Below, one piece after another: positions 21,704 to 30,897 of a stretch of 64,000 bases of DNA (positions are counted from its first letter, which is position 1; each line of letters starts with the position of its first letter). The notes beneath the pieces are model-generated. The model was not told the origin of the DNA. It searched no databases and was given only the letters and a program-made list of their open reading frames with translations. Location of the stretch: NCBI RefSeq assembly GCF_033978785.1, contig NC_084739.1:56542335-56606334 (forward strand). Reading direction: 5' to 3'. A program made the position numbers and the translations under genes. The stretch is from Entelurus aequoreus. Its lineage: Eukaryota; Chordata; Actinopteri; Syngnathiformes; Syngnathidae.

Positions 21704-22492
21704 CAGGGGTGTCAGATGCAGGGCTCGTGGGACGGATCAGGCCCGCGAACAGGTTTTATCCGGCCCACGGGATGAGTTTGCTAAGTATAAAAATGAGCCG
21801 AAATTTTTCAATGAAAGAAACTGCTGTTCTAAATGTGTCCACTATATGTCGCAATAGCAATTATTTATATCTTTGTAAATGATGTATATGGTATATGTAT
21901 ATGTAAAAAAAACCACATGATGTTAGCGCACCAGTCGAGGAAAATGAGCAAACTACATAAATAACATCCTGTACTTTGATTTTGATATTATCCAATTCAA
22001 TCCAATCCACTTTATTTATATAGCACATTTACACAACAAGAATATTTCCAAAGTGCTGCACAGCCATGTTAAAAACAATATTAAAAACAATATTAAAAAC
22101 AATATTATGCTCCACCAATGACTGAATAAAAACAAAAAATAAATGAATAGAAAACCAATATAAAAAAATATATATATTATTCTTTTATCTTGACAGATTG
22201 AAAATGTACATCGTTGATCGATAAACATTATCACATAGTTCATTCAGAAAGTATAAATAAGGACAAATAAAGGTAGAATACTATTAAACGCAACATGTAA
22301 GTGTAAAAAAACAACAACAACAGTATGATTTGTACATTTTTAGAATGTGCTTGTTCTATTTTTAAACAAAGAAAGCAATCTGAAGTTGTCTTTATTTTTA
22401 AGTTATCATGCCGTGATTTTACCAGTCCGGCCCACTTGGGAGTAGATTTTTCTCCATGTGGCCGCCGACCTAAAGTGAGTTTGCCACCCCTG
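21704..22492. mobile_element. hAT MITE (CAGGGGTGTCA type)
   Basis: It starts CAGGGGTGTCAGATG and ends GTTTGCCACCCCTG. A perfect 8-bp target duplication, GTGTAGAA, flanks it (21696-21703, 22493-22500). CCGGCCCAC-type sequence lies near both ends. Relatives are at 42489-43086 and 48342-48848. Confidence 0.93.
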
Positions 22493-22544
22493 GTGTAGAA
22501 TGTTGACGTTTTCTGCTTCATACATGGACACAAAAATGCCTTGA

Positions 22545-23770
22545 AGGGGAACCACACTTTTTTTTAGAATTTTGCCTATCATTCACAATCATTATGAGAC
22601 AAGAACACACACGTCTGTTTTTTTTTTTACGATTTTAAAGATGATAAACGATTAAAATAAGTGGCTGATGGGAGTAACTGTAGCCTTCAAAGCCTCTAAA
22701 ACAAATTCAATACCCTCCAGCAATGTTTTATATACACACTGCAAGTCTATATATAATGTAGTAACAAACACCTTCGTAACATTATGTAATATGTACAATA
22801 TTTACAGTATTTTGATCATTTGAATGATTACCGGGCTGTATTTCTTCCGCGCATTGATTTCTGTTTCCATAACAGCGCACGTCTGACTTCTGGCAACAAC
22901 TTGTGTTCTTATTTCCGTAAACAAACACGAAGACAACTCATTTTGGACAGATGAGGATTCACAACCTCATCTTTTTGAAGCTAAACATACTGAGGATGAA
23001 CTTCTGCTTCTAGGAGTGAGCACAAAGAAAAAGGTGAAACGTTGGAGCAGACGGAAGCCGAGAGAGTGAGGTGAAAGTCACTCGAAGCTGCAAATGTAGA
23101 ATTTGGAGACAAGCTATTTGGACATAAATGGCGTGCTTACCCCAAATCAACAGGAAACGTCCCGGGCCAGCTGGACCAGACCAACAACTGTCTATCGAGT
23201 GAGTCACTTTAATATCGATCATGATACACGCAGCACGTCATGCATGTTATTAGAACTACAGTACATACGCTCTCTGGCGAGCTCAGCTGTGTACAAACAA
23301 AACATGAAATGTGGGCTAATACTTTACAGATACTGTAATATGATCGTTCATGTTTTTCATCTAGGACTAATTGGTGTCGTATCGCCGTGTTGTGCATCAC
23401 AAACTCAAACGTGTTTCGCGTTGACGTAGAAACTAGCTCATCTCTTGCTGTCGTTAGCTTTTACGGCTAATACCGTAGCACGCCAATGTGTTACTTTGAT
23501 ATAAAAAGAGTACCTCTGTGTTTGCTCTCACAATAACAATGTCGCTACAGTTCGGTTATTATACAGGAACGTAATTTAAAGTATCGTTGTCAGTTTTTGA
23601 ATGCATTTTTAAAGTGATTTAGAAGTAGAATTGATTGCTCCCATTAGCTGTATTGCTAGCCAACTGGAACATGACGATTTTTATATGTTCTAAAACGAAA
23701 AAAGAAAAAAATTGTCTTCTTGTCTCTTAAAATGATTGTGAACAATAGGCAAAATTCCAATAAAATTTGT
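22545..23770. mobile_element. DNA element with GGGGAAC-type long inverted ends
   Basis: The left end AGGGGAACCACACTTTTTTT, AATTTTGCCTATCATTCACA is mirrored at 23725-23765 (AATGATTGTGAACAATAGGC, AAAATTCC). The outermost right bases are lost. The interior is non-coding apart from short open stretches around 22950-23200. Same family as 48211-51251. Confidence 0.65.
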
Positions 23771-24750
23771 CGCCGATAATTACATTTGTCAGCAATAGTC
23801 GCAATGTATCACTCATGTTTTTCCGGGCGTTAGTGGGTCACCAGAAAATCAACGCCAGTGATAACATGTAAAGTTTGAGGATATTTTCTTTTACTCTTGT
23901 TAAAAACATGAAGCGGACCTTGTTTTTATGGCAGTACATCTGTGATACGCGATCATTTAAAGCGGAGACATGATGTCGGACATTTGGAGGGAGGATGCAG
24001 TCTCAACCTTGGTAAGAGTGTTGGCTTCTACCTTGCTAGCTAGCTAACAAGAGTGAGGCGAAATTGTGTGAAAATAACTTTTACTATCATTTTAGCCAAA
24101 GTCAGCCAGTTAAACTTTGTCTACATTAATTCAAGTACATTTTAAAGCAGCGTCAAATTGCAATGCCGTAAAAAAAAAAGGCAATTTAACAAACACACTC
24201 ACAGAGAGAAAGACAGGCACCAATGTGGAGGCATCATAAGATTAAACACAATCTATTAAATAGCCAACATTTTAATAATTAATCAAAGATGTCATTCTAC
24301 ACATTGAGTCCACGAGAGAACTAAAACTGCCAAGAGTTAACCAATAGTCAATATACCAGTGTGCAGGTTTTTAAACATCACAAAATTATTTTCTTTTTGA
24401 GGATGTTAGATTTAGTGTTTTGTTCTTTGTTTTCATTGCTGCTATTTCAACTGTTTTTTAAATACATAACCAAGGTTAATTGTTTATTTTTAATGGACAA
24501 CATTTTTTTAGGCATTTAAATTTTTGTAACAGCTGAATGAGCAGCATAGTTACAGTAAAAATAAATATTTATGAATGTATTAGTCATCTTTGTTGTAAGC
24601 ACATGCCTAAAATAACTTAAGCTGCATTTAGAAGTCGATGGAAAAATTAGAGCTATTAAATATGTGTACGCTTTATCTGATCAGTCGACTAATCGTTAAG
24701 ATATTAGGTGACTAATCGACTATCAAAATAATCGTTAGTTGCATCCCTAC
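23771..24750. other. Gene-free repeat-rich stretch
   Basis: No gene is seen. The end (24670-24750) reads GACTAATCGACTATCAAAAT, AATCGTTAGTTGCATCCCTA, the terminus of a common fish MITE. A related fragment is at 48080-48180. Confidence 0.5.
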
Positions 24751-24751
24751 T

Positions 24752-25030
24752 AGGGCAGCACGGTGGTTAGTGCATGTGCCTCACAATACGAAGGTCCTGA
24801 GTAGTCCTGGGTTCAATCCCGGGCTCGGGATCTTTCTGTGTGGAGTTTGCATGTTCTCCCCGTGACTGCGTGGGTTCCCTCTGGGTACTCCGGCTTCCTC
24901 CCACCTCCAAAAACATGCACCTGGGGATAGGTTGATTGGCAACACTAAAAATTGGCCCTAGTGTGTGAATGTGAGTGTGAATGTTGTCTTTTGTCTCTGT
25001 GGCTGGAGGTGGGCTGCTATCATACACACA
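24752..25030 (+). mobile_element. tRNA-like SINE
   Basis: GGGCAGCACGGTGGTTAGTG, CATGTGCCTCACAATACGAAG, then a B box in TGGGTTCAATCCCGGG, followed by TGTGTGGAGTTTGCATGTTC, TCCCCGTGACTGCGTGGGTT and TGGCCCTAGTGTGTGAATGT. This order is that of an abundant teleost tRNA-like retroposon. The 3' end is truncated. Confidence 0.75.
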
Positions 25031-25876
25031 CAAAGAAGTTGAGCTTCGTAACATTATATTTGAGGTAAATTAGTAGAAATGGTCTTGATCATCCCGAAAG
25101 CCAAACTAACAGACAAACCACGACAATCACATAACCTTCTGTGGTAATAAAAAGACGTATACTGTATATTGAATTTTCTTAAATGTTCTTTCATCCTTCT
25201 TTCGGCGACTAAAAACAATACATCATTTTAAACTTTTTAGAAATGGAAGAAAAGATGAAAGATTTGTACAGATATGGACACTCTATTGTCACTGTAGTCA
25301 AAATAAACAACCAGATTAGAAGATCATGGGGGTAGGTGCAGGTAGGAGGTTCAACTCTGCGCCTGATCTACTAAAGGTTAGCATGTTCTAAAACATGTGC
25401 AAACTTGATAGCACACGCAAAGCTGATCTACTAAGGTTGTGCGCAGAGGATTGCAAATAAGGAGCGCAATCCCTTTAGCGTGTCTGTTTTCATGAATATG
25501 CAGAATATATGCTCATCATCAAAACGCCCACAATACTGTAAATACAATCATTTAGCACGTGTTGTGATTAATCAAGGCTGAAATTGTCTGTAGCCACTGT
25601 TTTGCGTTTATAATTAGTACGTCGAGAAAGGACATGCAGACTGGAAGTTGCGCAGAAATAGCTGTGAGAAAGGAGCCGATCGTGTTGCAGCTTGGTCCTA
25701 CGTGTGCTTGTCAACATCTATGGACTTTCAAGAATAAAAGGTATTAGTCGAATTGTGCATTCAGCAATATCATTTTATAATTGCATTTTTTGATTACCTT
25801 TGTTTTTTTATTTAGAATATATGTTGTTAACATAGCACTTTATTGCATCTGGTACATTCCAGTGCACGCTGAAAGT
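25031..25876. other. Gene-free stretch upstream of the miR-430 array
   Basis: No gene is seen. At 25340-25560 two GATCTACTAA motifs and a GGATTGCAAATAAGGAGCGC segment suggest an old DNA element. No obvious promoter for the array was found here, although AAGAATAAAAGG near 25730 is weakly TATA-like. Confidence 0.4.
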
Positions 25877-25878
25877 TA

Positions 25879-26265
25879 CAAACCCCGTTTCCATATGAGT
25901 TGGGAAATTGTGTTAGATGTAAATATAAATGGAATACAATGATTTGCAAATCCTTTTCAACCCATATGCCCATATAGGCTGTCCATTTGAATGCACTACA
26001 AAGACAAGATATTTGATGTTCAAACTCATAAACTTCTTTTTTTTTTTTGCAAATAATAATTAACTTAGAATTTCATGGCTGCAACACGTGCCAAAGTAGT
26101 TGGGAAAGGGCATGTTCACCACTGTGTTACATCACCTTTTCTTTTAACAACACTCAAACGATTGGGAACTGAGGAAACTAATTGTTGAAGCTTTGAAAGT
26201 GGAATTCTTTCCCATTCTTGTTTTATGTAAAGCTTCAGTCGTTCAACAGTCCGGGGTCTCCGCTG
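25879..26265 (-). pseudogene. Tc1-like relic at left edge of miR-430 array
   Basis: It has a left terminal repeat CAAACCCCGTTTCCATATGA after TA (25877-25878), then the minus-strand transposase C-terminus (LYIKQEWERIPLSKLQQLV, SVVKRKGDVTQW). It stops at CCGGGGTCTCCGCTG around 26265, where the first miR-430 hairpin begins. The rest of the element is missing. Same family as 49555-50931. Confidence 0.88.
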
Positions 26266-26341
26266 TTTCATTGACCCAACCTGAGCATTGACTTGATGTT
26301 CAGAAACAGTAAGTGCTTCTTGTTGGGGCAGTCGTACAGAC
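26262..26341 (+). ncRNA. mir430: miR-430 hairpin 1 (type A)
   Basis: The mature-like arm starts at 26310 with seed AAGTGCT. The outer base of the 5' arm has been replaced by Tc1 sequence (TCTCCGCTG instead of GTCTG), so the lower stem is weakened. Confidence 0.85.
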
Positions 26342-26420
26342 ACAATCTACATGACCACAAATGTAATACTTTCAATGGGACAAAATGTTGATACTTGTAA
26401 TTGAAAATTGTTGGAAACGT

Positions 26421-26498
26421 CACCTTGAAATCACCTCAAACAGAGACGCTGATGCTTGGGCAGTTCATAAGTGCTTCTCTTTGGGGTTGTTTCGGGTG
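26421..26498 (+). ncRNA. mir430: miR-430 hairpin 2 (type B, miR-430c-like)
   Basis: The mature-like arm starts at 26468 (TAAGTGCTTCTCTTTGGGG). The stem is closed by CACC..GAAA against TTTCGGGTG. Confidence 0.92.
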
Positions 26499-26540
26499 TG
26501 GACTCTCACAAAACATTTGCCCTTGTGTTTAATGCTCTGA

Positions 26541-26645
26541 ATTGTTCACCAATACTTCCCAAACAAAAGCGCTGACTTGATTTTAAAGCGCTGACTTGAT
26601 TTTTACTGCAAGTAAGTGCTTTTTGTTGGGGTAGTGTTCTTGAGT
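26541..26645 (+). ncRNA. mir430: miR-430 hairpin 3 (type C, expanded loop)
   Basis: The mature-like arm starts at 26613. A segment of about 19 bp (AAGCGCTGACTTGATTTT) is duplicated in the 5' arm/loop side, which gives alternative 5' arms or a larger loop and may affect Dicer processing. Confidence 0.8.
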
Positions 26646-26675
26646 ACCTCATCAAGAAAATAACCCACAGTCCAC

Positions 26676-26756
26676 GTCTGTTTCATTGACCCAACCTGAG
26701 CATTGACTTGATGTTCAGAAGCAGTAAGTTCTTCTTGTTGGGGCAGTCGTACAGAC
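26676..26756 (+). ncRNA. mir430: miR-430 hairpin 4 (type A, seed variant)
   Basis: The mature-like arm starts at 26725 and reads TAAGTTCTTCTTG, a G-to-T change inside the seed (AAGTTCT). The loop side also has GAAGCAG instead of GAAACAG. Confidence 0.85.
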
Positions 26757-26835
26757 ACAATCTACATGACCACTAATGTAATACTTTCAAAGGGACAAAT
26801 TGTCGATAATTGTAATAAAAAATTGTTGGAAATAT

Positions 26836-26913
26836 CCCCTTGAAATCACCTCAAACAGAGACGCTGATGCTTGGGCAGTTCATAAGTGCTTCTCTTTGGG
26901 GTTGTTTCGGGTG
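26836..26913 (+). ncRNA. mir430: miR-430 hairpin 5 (type B)
   Basis: The mature-like arm starts at 26883 with the canonical seed. The lower 5' stem reads CCCCTTGAAATCACC. Confidence 0.92.
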
Positions 26914-26955
26914 TGTACTCTCACAAAACATTTGCCCTTGTGTTTAATAATCTGG

Positions 26956-27039
26956 ATTGTTCACCAATACTTCCCAAACAAAGGCGCTGACTTGTTTTTA
27001 CTGCAGTAAGTGCTTCTTGTTGGGGTAGTGTTCTTGAGT
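26956..27039 (+). ncRNA. mir430: miR-430 hairpin 6 (type C)
   Basis: The mature-like arm starts at 27007 (TAAGTGCTTCTTGTTGGGG). The 5' arm is TACTTCCCAAACAAAGGCGC. Confidence 0.92.
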
Positions 27040-27073
27040 ACCTCATCAAGAAAATAACCAGTCCTCATTCCAC

Positions 27074-27154
27074 GTCTGTTTCATTGACCCAACCTGTGCA
27101 TTGTCTTGTTGTTCAGAAACAGTAAGTGCTTCTTGTTGGGGTAGTCGTACAGAC
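27074..27154 (+). ncRNA. mir430: miR-430 hairpin 7 (type A)
   Basis: The mature-like arm starts at 27123. The 5' arm reads CCTGTGCATTGTCTTG instead of the usual CCTGAGCATTGACTTG. This is the first member of the 1,775-bp duplicated block. Confidence 0.92.
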
Positions 27155-27159
27155 ACATG

Positions 27160-27527
27160 CTACATGACCACTAAGGTAATACTTTCAAAATTATACTGCT
27201 AATGCAAATCTGGCCAGAGCAGCTCGGTGGAAATGTGTCTATTCATAGGAAAACAACCACATTTTCATCGGTCGTTAACACCCGGGAATTACCTATAGAA
27301 TTGATGGTTGTTGTCCAAAAATGGAGAAGGGGGATGTAGAAAATGTTACACCATTCCAAACCAATTGAAACTACTTGACAAAGAAGGTGGAGTCAAGTTT
27401 AAATGGAAAAAACATTTAAAAGGAGATTTGTTCCACTCGGTAGCACTTTGCCGTCTCACAAGACAGAAGTAAGAGGGAGGACTCATCCATGCGCTTATGG
27501 GAAATAAATAGACGACTCCCAGTCCTT
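27160..27527 (+). promoter_or_regulatory. Candidate internal miR-430 promoter, copy 1
   Basis: A spacer between hairpins 7 and 8 with no hairpin of its own. It contains a perfect POU octamer ATGCAAAT (27202-27209), a CCAAT core (27361-27365) and a TATA-like TTTAAAAGG (27415-27423) about 105 bp upstream of hairpin 8. Zebrafish miR-430 is known to be activated by Pou5f3, SoxB1 and Nanog from repeated promoters, so a POU site here is suggestive. The promoter function is inferred. Confidence 0.5.
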
Positions 27528-27608
27528 GTCTGTTTCATTGACTCAACCTGAGCGTTGACTTGATGTTCAGCAACGGTAAGTGCTTCTTGTTGGGGTATTT
27601 GTACATAC
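27528..27608 (+). ncRNA. mir430: miR-430 hairpin 8 (type A')
   Basis: The mature-like arm starts at 27577 with the canonical seed but ends GGGGTATTTG. The 5' arm has GACTCAACCTGAGCGTTGAC. It is the first hairpin after the candidate promoter spacer. Confidence 0.9.
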
Positions 27609-27731
27609 ATATTCTGCATGAACACTGATGTTTTTCAACTGACTGCTGAAAAACTTTAGAGATAGTTTAATGATACCTGAAATTATTTTTGATCTGTCTT
27701 GATTTCAGACAAGCAAAATGTGATGGTTTGC

Positions 27732-27806
27732 CAGTCAGACTACCTAAACATCAGCACTGACTTGTCTTTGTAGAGAGTAAGTACTATTTGTTGGGGTAAC
27801 CTTGTT
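27732..27806 (+). ncRNA. mir430: miR-430 hairpin 9 (type D, miR-430b-like)
   Basis: The mature-like arm starts at 27778 and reads TAAGTACTATTTGTTGGGG. The 5' arm ACTACCTAAACATCAGCACT pairs with it. The seed is AAGTACT, and the 3' half resembles zebrafish miR-430b (CTATCAAGTTGGGGT). Confidence 0.85.
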
Positions 27807-27840
27807 GAATTAATAAATTTCTATTAACTTTGTTTTGAAC

Positions 27841-27918
27841 ATCACATTAAAATCCCCCTAAATAGACACTGATACTTTGGTAATTCATAAGTGTTTTCTT
27901 CGGGGTAGTTTCTGTTGT
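27841..27918 (+). ncRNA. mir430: miR-430 hairpin 10 (type B')
   Basis: The mature-like arm starts at 27888 and reads TAAGTGTTTTCTTCGGGGTA. The seed is AAGTGTT. The 5' arm is diverged (AATCCCCCTAAATAGACACT). Confidence 0.85.
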
Positions 27919-27955
27919 GGACTCACATAAGTTATATGCCCTTGTGTTTAATGCT

Positions 27956-28040
27956 CTACATGACCAATACTTCCCAAACAAAGGCGCTGACTAGAATTTT
28001 ACTGCAGTAAGTGCTTCTTGTTGGGGTAGTGTTCTTGAGT
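27956..28040 (+). ncRNA. mir430: miR-430 hairpin 11 (type C)
   Basis: The mature-like arm starts at 28008 with the canonical seed. The 5' side reads CATGACCAATACTTCCC and the loop GACTAGAATTTTACTGCAG. Confidence 0.9.
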
Positions 28041-28074
28041 ACCTCATAAAGATAATAACCGGTCCTCAGTCCAC

Positions 28075-28155
28075 GTCTGTTTCATTGACCCAACCTGAGC
28101 ATTGACTTGATGTTCAGAAACAGTAAGTGCTTCTTGTTGGGGCAGTCGTATAGAC
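28075..28155 (+). ncRNA. mir430: miR-430 hairpin 12 (type A)
   Basis: The mature-like arm starts at 28124. The stem is closed by GTCTGT against ATAGAC (the other A copies have ACAGAC). Confidence 0.92.
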
Positions 28156-28211
28156 ACAATCTACACGACCACCAATGTAATACTTTCAAAGGGATAAATT
28201 GTTGGAAACGT

Positions 28212-28289
28212 CACCTTGAAATCAACTCAAACAGAGACGCTGATGCTTGGGCAGTTCATAAGTGCTTCTCTTTGGGGTTGTTTCGGGTG
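28212..28289 (+). ncRNA. mir430: miR-430 hairpin 13 (type B)
   Basis: The mature-like arm starts at 28259 with the canonical seed. The A-to-B spacer is shorter here, because a segment of about 25 bp present in other cycles is missing. Confidence 0.92.
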
Positions 28290-28331
28290 TGGACTCTCAC
28301 AAAACATTTGCCCTTGTGTTTAATAATCTGG

Positions 28332-28416
28332 ATTGTTCACCAATACTTCCCAAACAAAGGCGCTGACTTGTTTTTTACTGCAGTAAGTGCTTCTTGTTGG
28401 GGTAGTGTTCTTGAGT
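28332..28416 (+). ncRNA. mir430: miR-430 hairpin 14 (type C)
   Basis: The mature-like arm starts at 28384. Its context (TAATAATCTGGATTG) matches that of hairpin 6, which suggests recent copying between cycles. Confidence 0.92.
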
Positions 28417-28450
28417 ACCTCATCAAGAAAATAACCAGTCCTCATTCCAC

Positions 28451-28531
28451 GTCTGTTTCATTGACCCAACCTGAGCATTGACTTGATGTTCAGAAACAGT
28501 AAGTGCTTCTTGTTGGGGCAGTCGTACAGAC
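28451..28531 (+). ncRNA. mir430: miR-430 hairpin 15 (type A)
   Basis: The mature-like arm starts at 28500 with the canonical seed. Stem GTCTGT/ACAGAC. Confidence 0.92.
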
Positions 28532-28610
28532 ACAATCTACATGACCACTAATGTAATACTTTCAAAGGGATAAATTGTCGATAAATGTAATGAAAAATTG
28601 TTCGAAATGT

Positions 28611-28688
28611 CCCCTTGAAATCACCTCAAACAGAGACGCTGATGCTTGGGCAGTCCATAAGTGCTTCTCTTTGGGGTTGTTTCGGGTG
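28611..28688 (+). ncRNA. mir430: miR-430 hairpin 16 (type B)
   Basis: The mature-like arm starts at 28658 with the canonical seed. The loop reads CAGTCCA instead of CAGTTCA. Confidence 0.92.
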
Positions 28689-28730
28689 TGGACTCTCACA
28701 AAACATTTGCCCTTGTGTTTAATGCTCTGA

Positions 28731-28815
28731 ATTGTTCACCAATACTTCCCAAACAAAAGCGCTGACTTGATTTTTACTGCAGTAAGTGCTTTTTGTTGGG
28801 GTAGTGCTTTTGAGT
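28731..28815 (+). ncRNA. mir430: miR-430 hairpin 17 (type C)
   Basis: The mature-like arm starts at 28783, reading TAAGTGCTTTTTGTTGGGG (T instead of C at position 10). Confidence 0.9.
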
Positions 28816-28848
28816 ACTTCGTCAAGAAAATAACAATCCACAGTCCAC

Positions 28849-28929
28849 GTCTGTTTCATTGACCCAACCTGTGCATTGTCTTGTTGTTCAGAAACAGTAA
28901 GTGCTTCTTGTTGGGGTAGTCGTACAGAC
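28849..28929 (+). ncRNA. mir430: miR-430 hairpin 18 (type A)
   Basis: The mature-like arm starts at 28898. It is the 1,775-bp duplicate of hairpin 7 and shares its CCTGTGCATTGTCTTG 5' arm. Confidence 0.92.
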
Positions 28930-28934
28930 ATATG

Positions 28935-29302
28935 CTACATGACCACTAATGTAATACTTTCAAAATTATACTGCTAATGCAAATCTGGCCAGAGCAGCTC
29001 GGTGGAAATGTGTCTATTCATAGGAAAACAACCACATTTTCATCGGTCGTTAACACCCGGGAATTACCTATAGAATTGTAGGTTGTTGTCCAAAAATGGA
29101 GAAGGGGGATGTAGAAAATGTTACACCATTCCAAACCAATTGAAACTACTTGACAAAGAAGGTGGAGTCAAGTTTAAATGGAAAAAACATTTAAAAGGAG
29201 ATTTGTTCCACTCGGTAGCACTTTGCCGTCTCACAAGACAGAAGTAAGAGGGAGGACTCATCCATGCGCTTATGGGAAATAAATGGACGACTCCCAGTCC
29301 TC
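28935..29302 (+). promoter_or_regulatory. Candidate internal miR-430 promoter, copy 2
   Basis: A near-identical copy of the 27160-27527 spacer, offset by 1,775 bp. The octamer ATGCAAAT is at 28977-28984 and the TATA-like TTTAAAAGG at 29190-29198. Only a few substitutions separate the copies (for example GAATTGTAGG against GAATTGATGG). Confidence 0.5.
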
Positions 29303-29383
29303 GTCTGTTTCATTGACTCAACCTGAGCATTGACTTGATGTTCAGCAACGGTAAGTGCTTCTTGTTGGGGTATTTGTACATAC
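29303..29383 (+). ncRNA. mir430: miR-430 hairpin 19 (type A')
   Basis: The mature-like arm starts at 29352. It duplicates hairpin 8 but with GAGCATTGAC in the 5' arm. Confidence 0.9.
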
Positions 29384-29506
29384 ATATTCTGCATGAACAC
29401 TGATGTTTTTCAACTGACTGCTGAAAAACTTTAGAGACAGTTTAATGATACCTGAAATTATTTTTGATCTGTCTTGATTTCAGACAAGCAAAATGTGATG
29501 GTTTGC

Positions 29507-30703
29507 CAGTCAGACTACCTAAACATCAGCACTGACTTGTCTTTGTAGAGAGTACCGTATTTTCCGCACCATAAGCCGCACCTAAAAACCACAATTTTTG
29601 TCAAAAGCAGACAGTGCGGCTAATAACCCGGTGCGCCTTATATATGGATTAATATTCATATTTATTTTCATAAGGTTTAGGTCTCGCAACTACGGTAAAC
29701 AGCCGCCATCTTTTTTCCCCGTAAAAGAGGAAGCGCTTCTTCTTCTACGGTAAGCAACCGCCCCCATAGAAGAGGAAGCGCTTCTTATTCTACTGTAAGC
29801 AACCGCCAAGGTGAGCACCCGCCCGGTAGAAGAAGAAGCTCGCGGATATTTAATTTCATTTGTGTGTTTCTGTAAAGACAACAAAATGTCTCCTACTAAG
29901 AGACACGCGTACAAGGTTCCACTGACTTTTGATATTCATGTGAACCGCACTGTGGATACAACAGGAGCACGTACGGTGAATATTCGCACCACAGGGAATG
30001 AGAAGTCGTCCTACTGTGGTTCTAGCTAGCCATGCTAACGGCCAGAAACTTCCGCCCACGGGGATATTCAAAAGGAAGACTTTGCCAAAAGAGAACTTTC
30101 CAGCCGGCGTCATCATAAAAGCTAACTCGAAGGGATGGATGATGAAGAAAAGATGAGCGAGTGGTTGATAGACGTTTACGCGAAGACACCGGGTGACTTT
30201 TTTCACGCAGCGCCGTCCCTGTTGATCTATGACTGCATGCGCGTCCACATCATCGATGGTGTCAAAAAACAAGTGAAGCACACCGAAGAAGAATTCGAGG
30301 GATTTGTAGATGAGTAATAACTTCAGAAATTGAGCTTTAAATGTTTATTTTGTGTGTTGTGTGACACTAACGTATGAGCAACGTTGAGTTATTGATGTTG
30401 CTATTGCTCTGCACTATTTTGAGTGTTACTATTTTTGTGATTGCACATTTGCACATTACATTTTGGGAGTGAACAGAGTTGTTAGAACGCTGGTTTGTGA
30501 TATATTATTAAAGTTTGACTGACCTATCTGACTGTTTTGTTGACATTCCCTTTAGCGTAGCGTAGGTGCGGCTAATAGCACGGGGCGGCTAATAGGTAAA
30601 CAAAGTTTTGAAATATGCCGTTCATTAAACGTGCGGCTAATAACACGGGGCGCCTTATGGTGTGGAAAATACGGTAAGTACTATTTGTTGGGGTAACCTT
30701 GTT
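29507..30703 (+). pseudogene. mir430: miR-430 hairpin 20 (type D) split by pogo element
   Basis: The 5' arm lies at 29507-29552 and the 3' arm (TAAGTACTATTTGTTGGGG) at 30675-30703. A 1,120-bp element sits exactly between loop and 3' arm. The intact sister copy is hairpin 9, so the empty site is known. It cannot form the normal hairpin. Confidence 0.92.
29555..30674 (+). mobile_element. pogo-like (Tc1/mariner) element, internally deleted
   Basis: Inverted ends are CCGTATTTTCCGCACCATAA and TTATGGTGTGGAAAATACGG. TA is duplicated (29553-29554, 30675-30676), as shown by the empty site in hairpin 9. Remains of a pogo/Tigger-type DDE transposase are inside: VPLTFDIHVNRTVDTTGA (about 29915-29965), then GWMDEEKMSEWLIDVYAK and SLLIYDCMRVHI (about 30133-30250), the latter with a catalytic-type Asp. 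The N-terminal DNA-binding part and several segments are missing, and the frame is broken near 30020. Confidence 0.9.
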
Positions 30704-30737
30704 GAATTAATAAATTCCTATTAACTTTGTTTTGAAC

Positions 30738-30815
30738 ATCACATTAAAATCCCCCTAAATAGACACTGATACTTTGGTAATTCATAAGTGTTTTCTTCGG
30801 GGTAGTTTCTGTTGT
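30738..30815 (+). ncRNA. mir430: miR-430 hairpin 21 (type B')
   Basis: The mature-like arm starts at 30785 and duplicates hairpin 10, with seed AAGTGTT. Confidence 0.85.
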
Positions 30816-30897
30816 GGACTCACATAAGTTATATGCCCTTGTGTTTAATGCTCTACATGACCAATACTTCCCAAACAAAGGCGCTGACTAGAATTTT

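Noticed and set aside
24752..24835. tRNA gene
   Set aside because: The B box belongs to a tRNA-like retroposon; no cloverleaf with correct spacing is visible.
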